The translations under genes were made by a program, and so were the position numbers. From NCBI RefSeq assembly GCF_018448935.1, contig NZ_RCWC01000017.1, positions 1-64,000 of the forward strand: DNA of 64,000 nucleotides, in the 5' to 3' direction. The notes below the pieces were generated by a model, which worked only from the letters and a program-made list of their open reading frames with translations, was not told the origin of the DNA and did not search any database. Shown here in pieces: positions 1 through 9,154 of this stretch (position 1 is the first letter of the stretch; each line of letters starts with the position of its first letter). Origin of the DNA: Photorhabdus noenieputensis (lineage in GTDB: Bacteria; Pseudomonadota; Gammaproteobacteria; Enterobacterales; Enterobacteriaceae).

Positions 1-2
1 AA

Positions 3-107
3 ACGAGTCAATTAAGCATTAAAGCGAAGCGTAGACGAATATGGATGAAAACCCAATTTTTGGAGCGAGTATTACAGGCGGGTTTTGCTAATGTGAGTGA
101 TATTTAA
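3..107 (+). CDS. 3' end of an unrecognised protein (partial)
   Basis: An open frame enters from the left edge and stops with TAA at 105-107, giving 34 codons. The visible residues end KRRRIWMKTQFLERVLQAGF followed by ANVSDI. The stretch is basic and probably helical. I do not recognise the family and the start lies outside the window. It could also be a chance open frame, because only about 100 bases are visible and no domain can be seen. Confidence 0.35.
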   Translation, partial: TSQLSIKAKRRRIWMKTQFLERVLQAGFANVSDI

Positions 108-180
108 TCATTCATGCGGTTGCCCTGGAGACCCCCCTTACTTATCTATTATTATAAAGAACCTTAATTATAAAAAACCG

Positions 181-294
181 TTAAGGCCAAAGTGCGGTAC
201 CAAAAGGTACAACAGCTTGCGCATTCATCATTTCAACAGCATCATCGTGTGTAGGCTCTTCAAGCCATTCATCTAACTCAATCGGGTTTTCCAT
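181..294 (-). CDS. 37-aa acidic small protein of unknown function
   Basis: ATG at 294-292 is preceded by AGAGG at 7 bases, a good ribosome-binding site. The frame stops with TAA at 183-181. The N-terminal part is strongly acidic (MENPIELDEWLEEPTHDD) and the C-terminal part is apolar with a Pro/Gly/Trp end (VVPFGTALWP). There is no signal peptide or membrane segment. An acidic leader with a short distinct tail resembles modified-peptide precursors or small antitoxins, but no maturation enzyme or toxin is visible within the window. The family is not recognised. It converges with the partial ORF ending at 107. Confidence 0.45.
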   Translation of the reverse strand: MENPIELDEWLEEPTHDDAVEMMNAQAVVPFGTALWP

Positions 295-421
295 AAAGTA
301 GCCTCTAAAAATATCATCGTGGAGATTAGTCTGCGCTTCACGAGAAAGAGCATTAACACAATAATAACAACATTAACTATATTAGCTAACAAAATATGCA
401 AAACCCTGCAATATAAATCAC

Positions 422-455
422 AAAAAGGAGCATCAGCGGGTTCAATGCTCCTTTA
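422..455 (-). terminator. intrinsic terminator of ribE
   Basis: A 10-bp stem (AAAGGAGCAT / ATGCTCCTTT) with an 11-base loop lies just after the ribE stop. Read on the minus strand it runs into CCTTTTTG, a standard rho-independent terminator. Confidence 0.8.
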
Positions 456-516
456 ACGCAGTTAATTCTGTTTGAAAGCGACAAGCAGAGTCCTCCTATC
501 GCTCCTCATTTATTGA

Positions 517-1173
517 TTACTCTTCCATCAATGTCTCTGGTTGCTGAGAGACAACCTGATCCCGCTCTTTCTGAGCAAGCACACGCTCCACAGTATCAAC
601 AATCGCTTGAGTTTGTGAGTCAATTTCAATATTAACTCTCTGACCAAGACGTTTCTTACCTAATGTTGTGCGTCCCAATGTTTCAGGAATCAGGTGAACA
701 CAAAAACGATTATTAACCACATCGCCAATTGTCAGACTAATCCCGTCGATGCCGATAAATCCTTTATGTAGGATATATTTCATTAATTGCTTATCATGGA
801 TACGGAACCATATTTGATGGTTATTTTCTGAAGTGAAAATTTTAGCTATCTCAGCAACCGTGATGATATGACCGGACATCAAATGCCCACCAATCTCATC
901 TCCAAATTTAGCTGCCCGCTCCAAGTTCACATAATCCCCTAACTGCAAATCACCAAGATTAGTCAGACGTAGAGTCTCTTTCATTAAATCAAAACTAATC
1001 TCATCGCCTTCTATTTTGGTTACCGTCAGACAACAACCGTTATTGGCAACCGACGCCCCGGTTTCAATACCTGGCAATAATTCAGCCGGGAATTTAACAA
1101 CATGAGTCCGAAAATTGCTCTTTTCATCAATAGCAACCAAGGGTGCCTTTCCCTGAACGATGCCCGTAAACAT
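517..1173 (-). CDS. ribE: riboflavin synthase, alpha chain
   Basis: This cytoplasmic enzyme dismutates two molecules of 6,7-dimethyl-8-ribityllumazine into riboflavin and a pyrimidinedione, the last step of riboflavin synthesis. The 218-aa protein starts with the family signature MFTGIVQG and shows two homologous lumazine-binding barrels, about residues 1-97 and 98-200. The first holds GCCLTV and MSGHI, and the second repeats the pattern with GISLTIGDV. Length matches the family (about 210-220 aa). It is divergent from mdtK, as in E. coli (where the gene is also called ribC). No FMN riboswitch is visible upstream. Confidence 0.95.
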   Translation of the reverse strand: MFTGIVQGKAPLVAIDEKSNFRTHVVKFPAELLPGIETGASVANNGCCLTVTKIEGDEISFDLMKETLRLTNLGDLQLGDYVNLERAAKFGDEIGGHLMSGHIITVAEIAKIFTSENNHQIWFRIHDKQLMKYILHKGFIGIDGISLTIGDVVNNRFCVHLIPETLGRTTLGKKRLGQRVNIEIDSQTQAIVDTVERVLAQKERDQVVSQQPETLMEE

Positions 1174-1397
1174 AGAAGAACCTCTTAATGACTGTGTATA
1201 ATTATTAATTAGTTTATATCAAGTTATCATTGATAAATACCATCTGAACATTTGAATATAAACTCCGCATGATTGTTGTAATATAGTATTAAATAGATAC
1301 AATACCTCCGTTAGTAAACGGTTGATTTTTCGAAAATCGTTTCTTATATACAGGCGTTTTTCTTAATATTTTCTACTTTTAAAATAAGGTGTAATGC

Positions 1398-2771
1398 GTG
1401 CAGAAGTATTTAAAAGAAGCGCGTAGTTTGCTCGCTCTAGGGATCCCCGTCATTATTGCCCAATTTTCACAAACTGCAATGGGAGTTGTAGATACAGTTA
1501 TGGCGGGCAGCGTCAGTGCAACCGATATGTCCGCGGTTGCCGTTGGCACCTCTATCTGGCTGCCAGTTATTTTGTTTGGTTACGGCTTACTATTAGCTTT
1601 AACACCCATTATTGCGCAAATGAACGGTTCTGGCCGCAGGAATTTCATTGCTAACCAAACGCAGCAAGGATTCTGGTTAGCGACTTTCCTCTCCATTATC
1701 ATTATCGCTATTCTATACAACAGCAAATTCCTGATTGACAGGCAACATAATATAGATCCACTTTTAGCCGAAAAAGCAGTTGGATTTATCCACGCAATAA
1801 TGTGGGGTGCGCCAGGTTTTCTGTTTTATCATGTGCTACGTAATCAATGTGAAGGTTTATCGAAAACCAAACCAGGCATGGTGATTAGTTTTTTAGGATT
1901 GCTGATTAATATTCCAATTAACTACATACTCATTTACGGTAAATTCGGCGCACCCGCTTTGGGTGGTGTTGGTTGTGGTGTTGCAACCGCCAGCGTTTAC
2001 TGGGCCATGTTCCTACTAATGCGTTGGTATGTGAAACATTCGTCATCACAAAAGGATATCCGCCCTAAACATCGTTTCGCCGCACCAGATTGGCATATTC
2101 TGAAACGTATTTCAGCCCTTGGTTTTCCTATTGCGATGGCGATGTTTTTTGAAATTACTCTATTTGCCATAGTGGCATTGCTAATCTCTCCTTTAGGCAT
2201 TACTGCTGTTGCAGGGCACCAAATTGCACAAAATTTCAGCTCGTTAATGTTTATGTTCCCAATATCTTTAGCCGCAGCAACCACTATCCGCGTGAGCTAC
2301 AATTTAGGGCAAAAGTCTACCGATAATGCCCGGATATCAGCCTATACCGGAATTATGGTTGGTTTAGTATTTGCTTGTTTAACCGCAACTTTTTCTACTA
2401 TTCTGCGCGAGCCGATCGCTTTGATGTATAACGACAATCCTGAAGTTATCATCATGGCGTCGCATCTGATGTTATTCGCTGCGTTTTATCAATTATCTGA
2501 TGCCGTACAAGTTGTAGGGGCTGGTGTTTTACGTGGATATAAAGATACGCGTTCTATCTTTTATATCACTTTTATCGCTTACTGGATTTTGGGGCTACCA
2601 AGCGGTTACATTCTGGGATTAACTGACTATTTCGTACCTGCTATGGGGCCACAAGGGTTCTGGATTGGCTTTATTATTGGCTTGACCGCATCAGCAGTGA
2701 TGATATTTACCCGTATTTTGTGGATACAAAAACAGTCAGATGAGATAGTTTTGCAACGCTCAACCCGCTGA
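1398..2771 (+). CDS. mdtK: multidrug/Na+ antiporter, MATE family
   Basis: This inner-membrane efflux pump exports cationic drugs and dyes in exchange for Na+ or H+. The 457-aa protein has about 12 predicted membrane segments in two homologous halves. It matches E. coli MdtK/NorM closely along its length, for example [30 protein letters not shown] and SRPSGYIL-like stretches near the end. The start is GTG at 1398, placing the family N-terminus MQKYLKEAR correctly; the in-frame sequence upstream carries no better start. The leader at about 1300-1340 holds two small hairpins of unknown role. It is followed by a 131-bp inverted-repeat element and two tRNA genes. Confidence 0.95.
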   Translation: MQKYLKEARSLLALGIPVIIAQFSQTAMGVVDTVMAGSVSATDMSAVAVGTSIWLPVILFGYGLLLALTPIIAQMNGSGRRNFIANQTQQGFWLATFLSIIIIAILYNSKFLIDRQHNIDPLLAEKAVGFIHAIMWGAPGFLFYHVLRNQCEGLSKTKPGMVISFLGLLINIPINYILIYGKFGAPALGGVGCGVATASVYWAMFLLMRWYVKHSSSQKDIRPKHRFAAPDWHILKRISALGFPIAMAMFFEITLFAIVALLISPLGITAVAGHQIAQNFSSLMFMFPISLAAATTIRVSYNLGQKSTDNARISAYTGIMVGLVFACLTATFSTILREPIALMYNDNPEVIIMASHLMLFAAFYQLSDAVQVVGAGVLRGYKDTRSIFYITFIAYWILGLPSGYILGLTDYFVPAMGPQGFWIGFIIGLTASAVMIFTRILWIQKQSDEIVLQRSTR

Positions 2772-2788
2772 TTTCCTTTTTATAAAGC

Positions 2789-2919
2789 CGGGGACGAATA
2801 CTTAATTGGTGGAATAAACGGCAAATTCACTGTATGTAGATGCAAATACGAACAGTTGAACAATAATTTATATTATTCCCCTTGCCAGAAGGCTAACTCG
2901 CCGCTAATATTCGTCCCCG
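2789..2919. repeat. 131-bp element with 12-bp terminal inverted repeats
   Basis: The segment begins CGGGGACGAATA and ends with the exact reverse complement TATTCGTCCCCG. The interior is AT-rich and has no ORF. Flanks show no clear target-site duplication. It may be a MITE-like element or a large hairpin that serves mdtK mRNA as a 3' structure. Confidence 0.5.
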
Positions 2920-2942
2920 TTGTCACCAATGCAATTTAGATT

Positions 2943-3019
2943 GCGTCCGTAGCTCAGTTGGTTAGAGCACCACCTTGACATGGTGGGGGTCGGTGGTTCG
3001 AGTCCACTCGGACGCACCA
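2943..3019 (+). tRNA. valV: tRNA-Val(GAC), copy 1
   Basis: This 77-base cloverleaf has acceptor arm GCGTCCG/CGGACGC, anticodon stem CCACC/GGTGG with loop TTGACAT (anticodon GAC), T-arm GGTTCGAGTCC and an encoded CCA end. Two copies sit between mdtK and pykF, as valV and valW do in E. coli. Confidence 0.97.
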
Positions 3020-3064
3020 ATTATTTGGTTAAAATTGTTTGGTTGATAGCATAATCTTATTAGT

Positions 3065-3141
3065 GCGTCCGTAGCTCAGTTGGTTAGAGCACCACCTTGA
3101 CATGGTGGGGGTCGGTGGTTCGAGTCCACTCGGACGCACCA
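3065..3141 (+). tRNA. valW: tRNA-Val(GAC), copy 2
   Basis: This copy is identical to copy 1 across all 77 bases, anticodon GAC, CCA encoded, and lies 45 bases downstream. The two are probably cotranscribed. Confidence 0.97.
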
Positions 3142-3346
3142 AGTCTACAAATCTCCGTTCTTGCTTTTGTTATCTCATGGTTATACCCAATCGCTTCCGA
3201 TGCCAAAATACGCTGTTAGCCATTTACAAACAGTTTCCGCAATGAATTATAACTCCTTCTTGTTAAGATCTACACCATTTTTCCAGTTTATCGTTATAAT
3301 TAATTTACATAATCATTTTTTGATTCATTTCACAGAAATAAGTCTC

Positions 3347-3382
3347 TATAATACGGCGAAATTTACAGTTGAATGGTTTCAG
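3347..3382 (+). promoter_or_regulatory. pykF promoter -10 and Cra (FruR)-type operator
   Basis: TATAAT at 3347-3352 is a consensus -10. The palindrome TTGAATGGTTTCAG at 3369-3382 resembles the Cra site TGAATCGNTTCA. It sits just downstream of the expected start point, a repressing position, as described for E. coli pykF. The resulting leader would be about 240 bases. The rest of 3142-3601 shows nothing else recognisable. Confidence 0.5.
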
Positions 3383-3601
3383 CCTATTAATTTGCCGAAC
3401 ACTGAAAAGTTACAGATTAATCGTATGTATAAACTCGCATAACTACATGTGCCTAACCTCACACGAAAAGTACTGAATGTCTTCCCCGCCACCTGTCCTT
3501 AATGTGTTGCGCAACGTTCAACACCACATGGTATCTCTGCGCAAACCATAAAGCTGGCGGTTCACTATTTTTATCCAATTAAAACCTGTAGATAGATTGT
3601 C

Positions 3602-5011
3602 ATGAAAAAAACCAAAATTGTTTGTACTATTGGGCCAAAAACAGAATCCGAAGAGAAACTCGCTGAACTGCTGAATGCCGGCATGAATGTTATGCGCCTC
3701 AACTTTTCACACGGAAACTATGAAGAGCACGGCCAGCGTATTCAAAATATCCGTTCAGTTATGACGAAGACAGGTAAACAAGCCGCTATTTTGCTGGATA
3801 CTAAAGGCCCTGAAATCCGAACTATGAAGCTGGAAGGCGGTCATGATGTCTCTCTAACCGCAGGTCAGACCTTCACTTTTACCACTGACACATCGGTTAT
3901 CGGTAATAAAGATCGTGTAGCTGTCACTTACAGTGGTTTCCCAGCGGATCTGGCTCCCGGTAATACCGTGCTAGTTGATGACGGCTTGATCGGTATGACA
4001 GTCAAAGAAGTCACTAAGTCAGAAGTCATTTGTCAAGTTTTGAATAACGGAGACCTCGGTGAAAATAAAGGTGTTAATCTGCCAGGTATTTCTATCAGCC
4101 TGCCTGCTCTGGCTGAAAAAGATAAACAAGATTTGATCTTTGGTTGCCAACAAGGTGTTGATTTCGTCGCCGCTTCTTTTATCCGCAAACGCTCCGATGT
4201 TCTGGAAATCCGTGAACATCTGAAAGCACACGGCGGTGAAAATATTCAAATCATCTCTAAAATTGAAAATCAGGAAGGTCTGAACAATTTTGATGAAATT
4301 CTGGAAGTTTCTGACGGGATCATGGTTGCCCGTGGTGACCTGGGAGTTGAAATCCCGGTAGAAGAAGTGATCTTCGCCCAGAAGATGATGATTCAAAAAT
4401 GTAATATCGCTCGCAAAGTTGTTATCACCGCAACTCAAATGCTCGATTCCATGATTAAAAACCCGCGCCCTACCCGTGCTGAAGCCGGTGACGTTGCTAA
4501 CGCTATTCTGGATGGTACTGATGCGGTTATGCTTTCTGGTGAAAGTGCAAAAGGTAAATATCCAATAGAAGCAGTGACTATCATGGCAACAATTTGTGAA
4601 CGTACAGACCGCGTAATGTCAAGCCGTATTGAAGCCGTCAATTGCCGTAACCTGCGCGTAACCGAAGCTGTGTGTCGTGGTGCCGTTGAAACAGCAGAAA
4701 AGCTGGAAGCCCCTCTGATTGTGGTCGCAACCTATGGCGGTAAATCGGCCAAATCCATTCGTAAGTACTTCCCTGGCGCTCCTATTCTGGCATTGACCAC
4801 TAATGAAGTGACTGCCCGCCAATTGCTGCTTGTTAAAGGCGTTTCTACCCAAATTGTCAAAGAAATCGCCTCTACCGACGATTTTTATCGCATTGGTAAA
4901 GAAGCGGCTCTGGCAAGTGGCTTGGCGGAGAAAGGTGAAATCGTGGTTATGGTTTCTGGCGCTTTGGTTCCAAGTGGCACAACCAACACATCATCCGTTC
5001 ACGTACTTTAA
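3602..5011 (+). CDS. pykF: pyruvate kinase I (fructose-1,6-bisphosphate activated)
   Basis: It converts phosphoenolpyruvate and ADP to pyruvate and ATP, the last step of glycolysis. The protein is 469 aa (E. coli 470). It begins [16 protein letters not shown] and shows the substrate/Mg2+ segment [13 protein letters not shown], the active-site signature [17 protein letters not shown] with its lysine, [12 protein letters not shown], and the C-terminal allosteric domain from about residue 340 ending TSSVHVL. The location matches pykF in E. coli. A Cra-type box precedes it, so repression when sugar phosphates are low is likely. Confidence 0.97.
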   Translation: MKKTKIVCTIGPKTESEEKLAELLNAGMNVMRLNFSHGNYEEHGQRIQNIRSVMTKTGKQAAILLDTKGPEIRTMKLEGGHDVSLTAGQTFTFTTDTSVIGNKDRVAVTYSGFPADLAPGNTVLVDDGLIGMTVKEVTKSEVICQVLNNGDLGENKGVNLPGISISLPALAEKDKQDLIFGCQQGVDFVAASFIRKRSDVLEIREHLKAHGGENIQIISKIENQEGLNNFDEILEVSDGIMVARGDLGVEIPVEEVIFAQKMMIQKCNIARKVVITATQMLDSMIKNPRPTRAEAGDVANAILDGTDAVMLSGESAKGKYPIEAVTIMATICERTDRVMSSRIEAVNCRNLRVTEAVCRGAVETAEKLEAPLIVVATYGGKSAKSIRKYFPGAPILALTTNEVTARQLLLVKGVSTQIVKEIASTDDFYRIGKEAALASGLAEKGEIVVMVSGALVPSGTTNTSSVHVL

Positions 5012-5032
5012 TTTAATCAGTCGTTTTATTTC

Positions 5033-5060
5033 TGAAACACCGTCAGTCTGGCGGTGTTTC
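5033..5060 (+). terminator. pykF 3' hairpin
   Basis: GAAACACCG ... CGGTGTTTC forms a 9-bp stem with a 9-10 base loop shortly after the pykF stop. The downstream T tract is weak (AATTTC). Confidence 0.6.
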
Positions 5061-5918
5061 AATTTCAGGACATTTAATATCTGATTTTTTCCGTTAATAT
5101 AATGCAATAATGAATTATTTTACCCATCATCATAATCACAGATTTATTTCCATTCTATCTATTGCAATGAATAATAAAATAACCTTATTCTTCTTATTTA
5201 CCATTAGCCAAATATTTAAAACTACCATTTTCAATTTTGGTTTTTAAATTATCCCTTTAAAATAGAATAGACTTAATAACCAGCCATAATACATATGTAT
5301 TTTAAAAACAATGAGCATTATTAACACACATAAAATAATAAGATTATCTACTTAATCAAAAAATAATTTACACAGATAAAATCCTATGATTATATTAATA
5401 GCTTTAAAATATAATAATGTATCTTTGTTATTTACTTCTACCTTTATTATTTCCTTCATTTAATATCTTTTTCTTATTGATATTATCTCTACCTCGCTTC
5501 CTACTCCATCCGGCTAACGGCAAGTACAGATTACCAGCCAGTTTCATTGGCGTTCATGTAATAACAGGCAAAAATCTCAGTTGATGAAAATGACAATAGA
5601 TTAACTCACTCCTGAAAAATATCGCTTTTAATACTCTAATCTCTAATCTCTAATCTAAAGTTATTAAAAAATTTCTCATTAACTACTATTTCTACAATCC
5701 AATCATTAATCACGAATGTCAAATAAAATCCAACAATAATAATATTTCATCAACACCTAAAATATTATTAATAATAAATAACAACGCGAATAATCAATCA
5801 AAATTAAATTTAAATAGGAATATTATTAGTATATATTAATTTTGATTTTTATGAAAATTCACAACCTGGCTATAAATCATTTATTAACAGAAAATAAAAT
5901 GCTTTGATATATTCATTA
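5061..5918. other. AT-rich intergenic region without a recognised gene
   Basis: About 860 bases of very AT-rich sequence follow the pykF terminator, and no credible long ORF exists. A short tandem run of CTCTAAT-like units lies near 5633-5655. On the minus strand around 5547-5430 an open stretch beginning MKLAGNLYLPLAGW recalls the first strand of bacterial alpha/beta hydrolases but breaks off at once, so it is at best a fossil. Confidence 0.5.
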
Positions 5919-6045
5919 TATACCTTATAGATTTCAAGATGCATCGCGACGGCAAGGGAGTGAATCCCCGGGAACATAGCAAACTATGTGACCGGGGTGA
6001 GCGAGTGCAGCCAACAAAGAGGCAACTTGAAAGATGACGGGTATA
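5919..6045 (+). repeat. ERIC element 1 (127 bp, full length)
   Basis: This is an imperfect palindrome bounded by TATACC and GGGTATA with the ERIC core GTGAATCCCC ... GGGGTGAGCG. Its length is exactly the canonical 127 bp. It lies in the pykF-side gap, downstream of the dienoyl-CoA isomerase-like gene. ERICs are non-autonomous, transcribed hairpin elements of enterobacteria. Confidence 0.93.
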
Positions 6046-6210
6046 TATGGATCAAATTATTCCATCCACTTATATGCTGATTGATAATAATGCCATTCTC
6101 TGTTTTCGCATGGTCAGAAAATGGCATAAATCTCAACAATGATGACATTTTCCAGCACTACATCATTTGCAGAGAACCCACTTTGCATGTCATCAATAGC
6201 TTTGCCTTAA

Positions 6211-7062
6211 TCATGGTTCATCGAAAGCTTTACCGACTTCACTTAAGTTTTGGAACTCACTTTTTGTTCCGGCCGCTTTCGCTTGAACCGAGCACAGAAT
6301 ATCTTGACGACTAAAAATCGAAGCTTGCAAAAGTGCTATTTGTTGCAATGATTCGTAGACACCATGATCACGACTGTAAAGCATGGCTCGTTTAACCCCA
6401 TTAATGGCAATAGGAGGCCGATCAGCAATACGCCGGGCAGTCGCCAGAGCGCCTTCGACTAATGCCTCCGTAGAAGGGAACACCTTTACCACCAGCCCCA
6501 AATCATGAGCTTGAGCCACGCTCAGTGTCTCCCCAGTAAGGGCAAGATAGCGGGCCATACTCCCCGGAATCAAATGTTGTAAACGTTGCAGAATACCTAA
6601 ATCAGCCATCATACCGATATTGGTTTCTTCTATACGAAACTTCGCATTTTCAGCAGCAAAACAAAAATCGCATGCAGCGATTAAGTCAAAACCGGCACCA
6701 AGACAGGCACCTTGTACTGCGGCAATAACAGGGAATCGAGCACGTTCCAATGCGCTTATCGCCTCCTGCATTTGCAATAAGCTGAACTGCATCGATTCCC
6801 GCTCATTAGGAGTAGCCGTATTAGCCTCTTTGCTAGAGGAAAAAATTTGCAGATCAAGCCCACCACAAAATGTGTTTCCCTGTGCAGAGATCACCATTGC
6901 CCGCACTTCACCTGAACGACTAAGCTGCTCTATTGCCTCAGGAAACCGTTTCCAGAACCCAAGTGCCAAACTATTTGCCTTTTCGGGACGACTGAGTTGC
7001 AAATGAGCGACTCCGTTGTCAATGTTGATGTTAAAATATTCGTTAGATTGATCAGTTAACAT
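6211..7062 (-). CDS. enoyl-CoA hydratase/isomerase family, dienoyl-CoA isomerase-like
   Basis: This 283-aa protein has the crotonase fold. The oxyanion-hole segments are STFCGGLDL-like (about 65-71) and GACLGAGFDLIAACD (about 117-131). The following segment EETNIGMMADLGILQRL keeps a Glu and an Asp in the spacing of delta3,5-delta2,4-dienoyl-CoA isomerase (ECH1 family), so isomerisation of dienoyl-CoA is the best guess; a hydratase or another acyl-CoA role remains possible. GAGGAG precedes the ATG by about 8 bases. It stands alone between an ERIC and lpp, where E. coli has no such gene, so its substrate cannot be read from context. Confidence 0.85.
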   Translation of the reverse strand: MLTDQSNEYFNINIDNGVAHLQLSRPEKANSLALGFWKRFPEAIEQLSRSGEVRAMVISAQGNTFCGGLDLQIFSSSKEANTATPNERESMQFSLLQMQEAISALERARFPVIAAVQGACLGAGFDLIAACDFCFAAENAKFRIEETNIGMMADLGILQRLQHLIPGSMARYLALTGETLSVAQAHDLGLVVKVFPSTEALVEGALATARRIADRPPIAINGVKRAMLYSRDHGVYESLQQIALLQASIFSRQDILCSVQAKAAGTKSEFQNLSEVGKAFDEP

Positions 7063-7427
7063 AACAAACTCCTCTTACCAGTTTGAATTTGAGCCTAGGA
7101 TTCAACCTGAACATTGTCAAGTTGTTCATCTACAATAAGATTCAGTTAACAAATTTGTTTTAAGAGAACCCCTAAATTTGTGTATAAAAAATAGCTTCAT
7201 TAAAGAGATGTCCGACGGTTCAATAGATGCAAGATGACCTGGATGTCGTATTTTTTATTTATAAGAATTTTTAACTAAAATTATTTCGAAGAATATCATT
7301 CCCTCATGGAATAGGCTTTTTTTGATTAAAATGTTACTCAACAGTTTTGTTTTTTTACATTCAGATGAAAATTAGCCACTCGTTAAAGAGAAAAATTGAA
7401 ATAATTGGTTTTCATGACAAAAATTTA

Positions 7428-7456
7428 TTCTCTTTCTAAAAAACTTTGTGTAATAC
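7428..7456 (+). promoter_or_regulatory. lpp promoter
   Basis: AAAAAACTTTGTGTAATACT followed by GGAGATTAACT matches the strong E. coli lpp promoter and leader almost base for base; the -10 is TAATAC at 7451-7456. The region from 7063 to here holds only AT-rich spacer. Confidence 0.75.
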
Positions 7457-7501
7457 TTACATGGCTACTTGGAGATTAACTTAAATCTAGAGGGTATTAT
7501 A

Positions 7502-7738
7502 ATGAATCGTACTAAAATTGTACTGGGTGCAGTAGTTCTGGCTTCTACTCTGTTGGCTGGTTGTTCAAGCACTGCTAAGGTTGACCAACTGACTTCTGAC
7601 ATTCAGACTCTGAATGCAAAAGTTGATCAACTGAGCAATGACGTGAACGCAGTACGTACTGACATTCAAGCCGCTAAAGACGATGCAGCTCGTGCAAATC
7701 AGCGTCTGGATAACCAAGTTCGTTCCTACAAAAAATAA
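7502..7738 (+). CDS. lpp: major outer membrane (Braun's) lipoprotein
   Basis: This 78-aa lipoprotein links the outer membrane to peptidoglycan. The signal peptide ends in the lipobox LLAGC (Cys21). The mature part is a trimeric coiled coil of heptads ([20 protein letters not shown]...) and ends RSYKK, whose C-terminal lysine is joined to meso-diaminopimelate. The start is the internal ATG at 7502, with GAGGG seven bases upstream, rather than any upstream in-frame codon. Its neighbour ldtE encodes an L,D-transpeptidase of the same cell-wall system. Confidence 0.98.
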   Translation: MNRTKIVLGAVVLASTLLAGCSSTAKVDQLTSDIQTLNAKVDQLSNDVNAVRTDIQAAKDDAARANQRLDNQVRSYKK

Positions 7739-7756
7739 TTTTTTGTAATTATGTAC

Positions 7757-7793
7757 AAAAACGGCGCACAGTTTATCTGTGCGCCGTTTTTTA
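7757..7793 (+). terminator. lpp terminator
   Basis: AAACGGCGCACAG / CTGTGCGCCGTTT is a perfect long stem with loop TTTAT followed by TTTTT. It is also the convergence point with ldtE and probably works in both directions. Confidence 0.95.
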
Positions 7794-7847
7794 TCATCGA
7801 ATTCTGTTAGATAAATATTTGCCGACTTCCTTGTCCACAATAAAATA

Positions 7848-8921
7848 TTAATTTTGCCGATAGATTGGCCCAGGTTGATATAACGGTGGTAATTTAAACG
7901 GTTCGGATACATCTTTATTCACCGCTTGTTCTACCCCTTTAACATCATCATCTTCCCCCCGCACGATATTCTCTTCTCGCAACTCCTGTTGTGTTTCAGG
8001 CTCTATGCCTTCACTTACCAACACCGGCATACCAGAACGGCGTACTATCGCTTGTTCAACAATATTTTTATCCGTTTTGCTATTATCAATGAACTTGTTT
8101 AAATCGGCTGATCGAACAATAGGTAATGTCTGTGGATCATCATTCTCTTTCCTAGACAACGGCTGGTGCACTTCAATATAACGCTTGCCATTTGGTTCTA
8201 CAGAATACTTAACTGCTTCATTGATAATCTGTACTCGCGTTCCACGGGACACTGTGTTGAATAACGTTTCAATATCATCAGGACGTAAACGGATACAACC
8301 GGAACTCACCCGCATGCCGATACCAAAATCAGCATTCGTGCCGTGGATTAAGTATTCTCCGCGCCCGGCTGCCAAGCGCAACGCAAATAAGCCCATTGGG
8401 TTTTCAGGACCAGCAGGAACAACCGCAGGTAAAGTAATCCCCTGTTCAGCATAATGCTTACGAATATTCTTAGTCGGTGTCCAAGTTGGATCTTTAATTA
8501 ACTGATTGACAGATGTTGTCATTACAGGCGTATTGCGCCCAAGTTGCCCAATACCAATCGGATAAACGATGACTTTGTTTTTCCCTTTCGGGAAGTAGTA
8601 AAGTCTGAGTTCTGCAAGGTTAATCACAATCCCCTGCCTCGTTGTATCAGGCAACAACATTTGGGATGGAATAATCAGTTCAGAACCCGGAGTAGGCAAA
8701 TAAGGGTCAGTACCTGGGTTAGCTTCCAGCATTGCCAGCAAACCAATTTTATATTCGGCAGCAATAGCCTCCAAGGAACGCCCATCATCGGGTACAACAA
8801 ATGTAGTATTTTCGCCAATTAAACGGCTATTGGCGGCTGGCAAAGTATATTCTGTGGCGCTGACGGTGTTAGCTAGTCCACTTAACAATAACACGCCAAT
8901 AAACGTTAAAACTCGTTTCAT
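7848..8921 (-). CDS. ldtE: L,D-transpeptidase
   Basis: This periplasmic enzyme makes 3-3 meso-diaminopimelate crosslinks in peptidoglycan. The 357-aa protein has a signal peptide (MKRVLTFIGVLLLSGLANTVSA), a LysM-like segment at about 40-90 (SLEAIAAEYKIGLLAMLEAN), and a YkuD catalytic domain with HGTNADFGIG ... SSGCIRL holding the catalytic His and Cys. A low-complexity C-terminal tail is longer than in E. coli LdtE (YnhG). The start at 8921 has AGGAAG upstream and gives the signal peptide; an upstream in-frame ATG at 8975 would fall inside an ERIC. Gene order lpp-ldtE-suf matches E. coli. Confidence 0.93.
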   Translation of the reverse strand: MKRVLTFIGVLLLSGLANTVSATEYTLPAANSRLIGENTTFVVPDDGRSLEAIAAEYKIGLLAMLEANPGTDPYLPTPGSELIIPSQMLLPDTTRQGIVINLAELRLYYFPKGKNKVIVYPIGIGQLGRNTPVMTTSVNQLIKDPTWTPTKNIRKHYAEQGITLPAVVPAGPENPMGLFALRLAAGRGEYLIHGTNADFGIGMRVSSGCIRLRPDDIETLFNTVSRGTRVQIINEAVKYSVEPNGKRYIEVHQPLSRKENDDPQTLPIVRSADLNKFIDNSKTDKNIVEQAIVRRSGMPVLVSEGIEPETQQELREENIVRGEDDDVKGVEQAVNKDVSEPFKLPPLYQPGPIYRQN

Positions 8922-8963
8922 GCTTGCTTCCTGGAATGGCCGCTGAATGTTATCGAATAAATT

Positions 8964-9090
8964 TATACCCGTCATCTTTCAAGTTGCCTCTTTGTTGGCT
9001 GCACTCGCTCACCCCGGTCACATAGTTCTCTATGCTCCCGGGGATTCGCTCCCTTGCCGTCGCGATGCATCTTGAAATCCATAGGGTATA
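8964..9090 (-). repeat. ERIC element 2 (127 bp, full length)
   Basis: Bounded by TATACCC and GGGTATA, with core GGGGATTCGC, it lies between sufE and ldtE in the opposite orientation to element 1. It ends about 43 bases before the ldtE start, so it is inside any sufE-ldtE transcript or the ldtE leader. Confidence 0.93.
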
Positions 9091-9154
9091 AGTGTTAAAA
9101 GGTTGAAGCCTTATCAGCCGTATATGTTATCAGTAAAACGCGTAAGACTGGTAT

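Noticed and set aside
1174..1397. FMN riboswitch near ribE or mdtK
   Set aside because: The conserved RFN element segments could not be found; only two short hairpins are present.
3161..3442. 93-codon open frame upstream of pykF
   Set aside because: It covers the pykF promoter and Cra-type box, has no ribosome-binding site and no protein-like motif.
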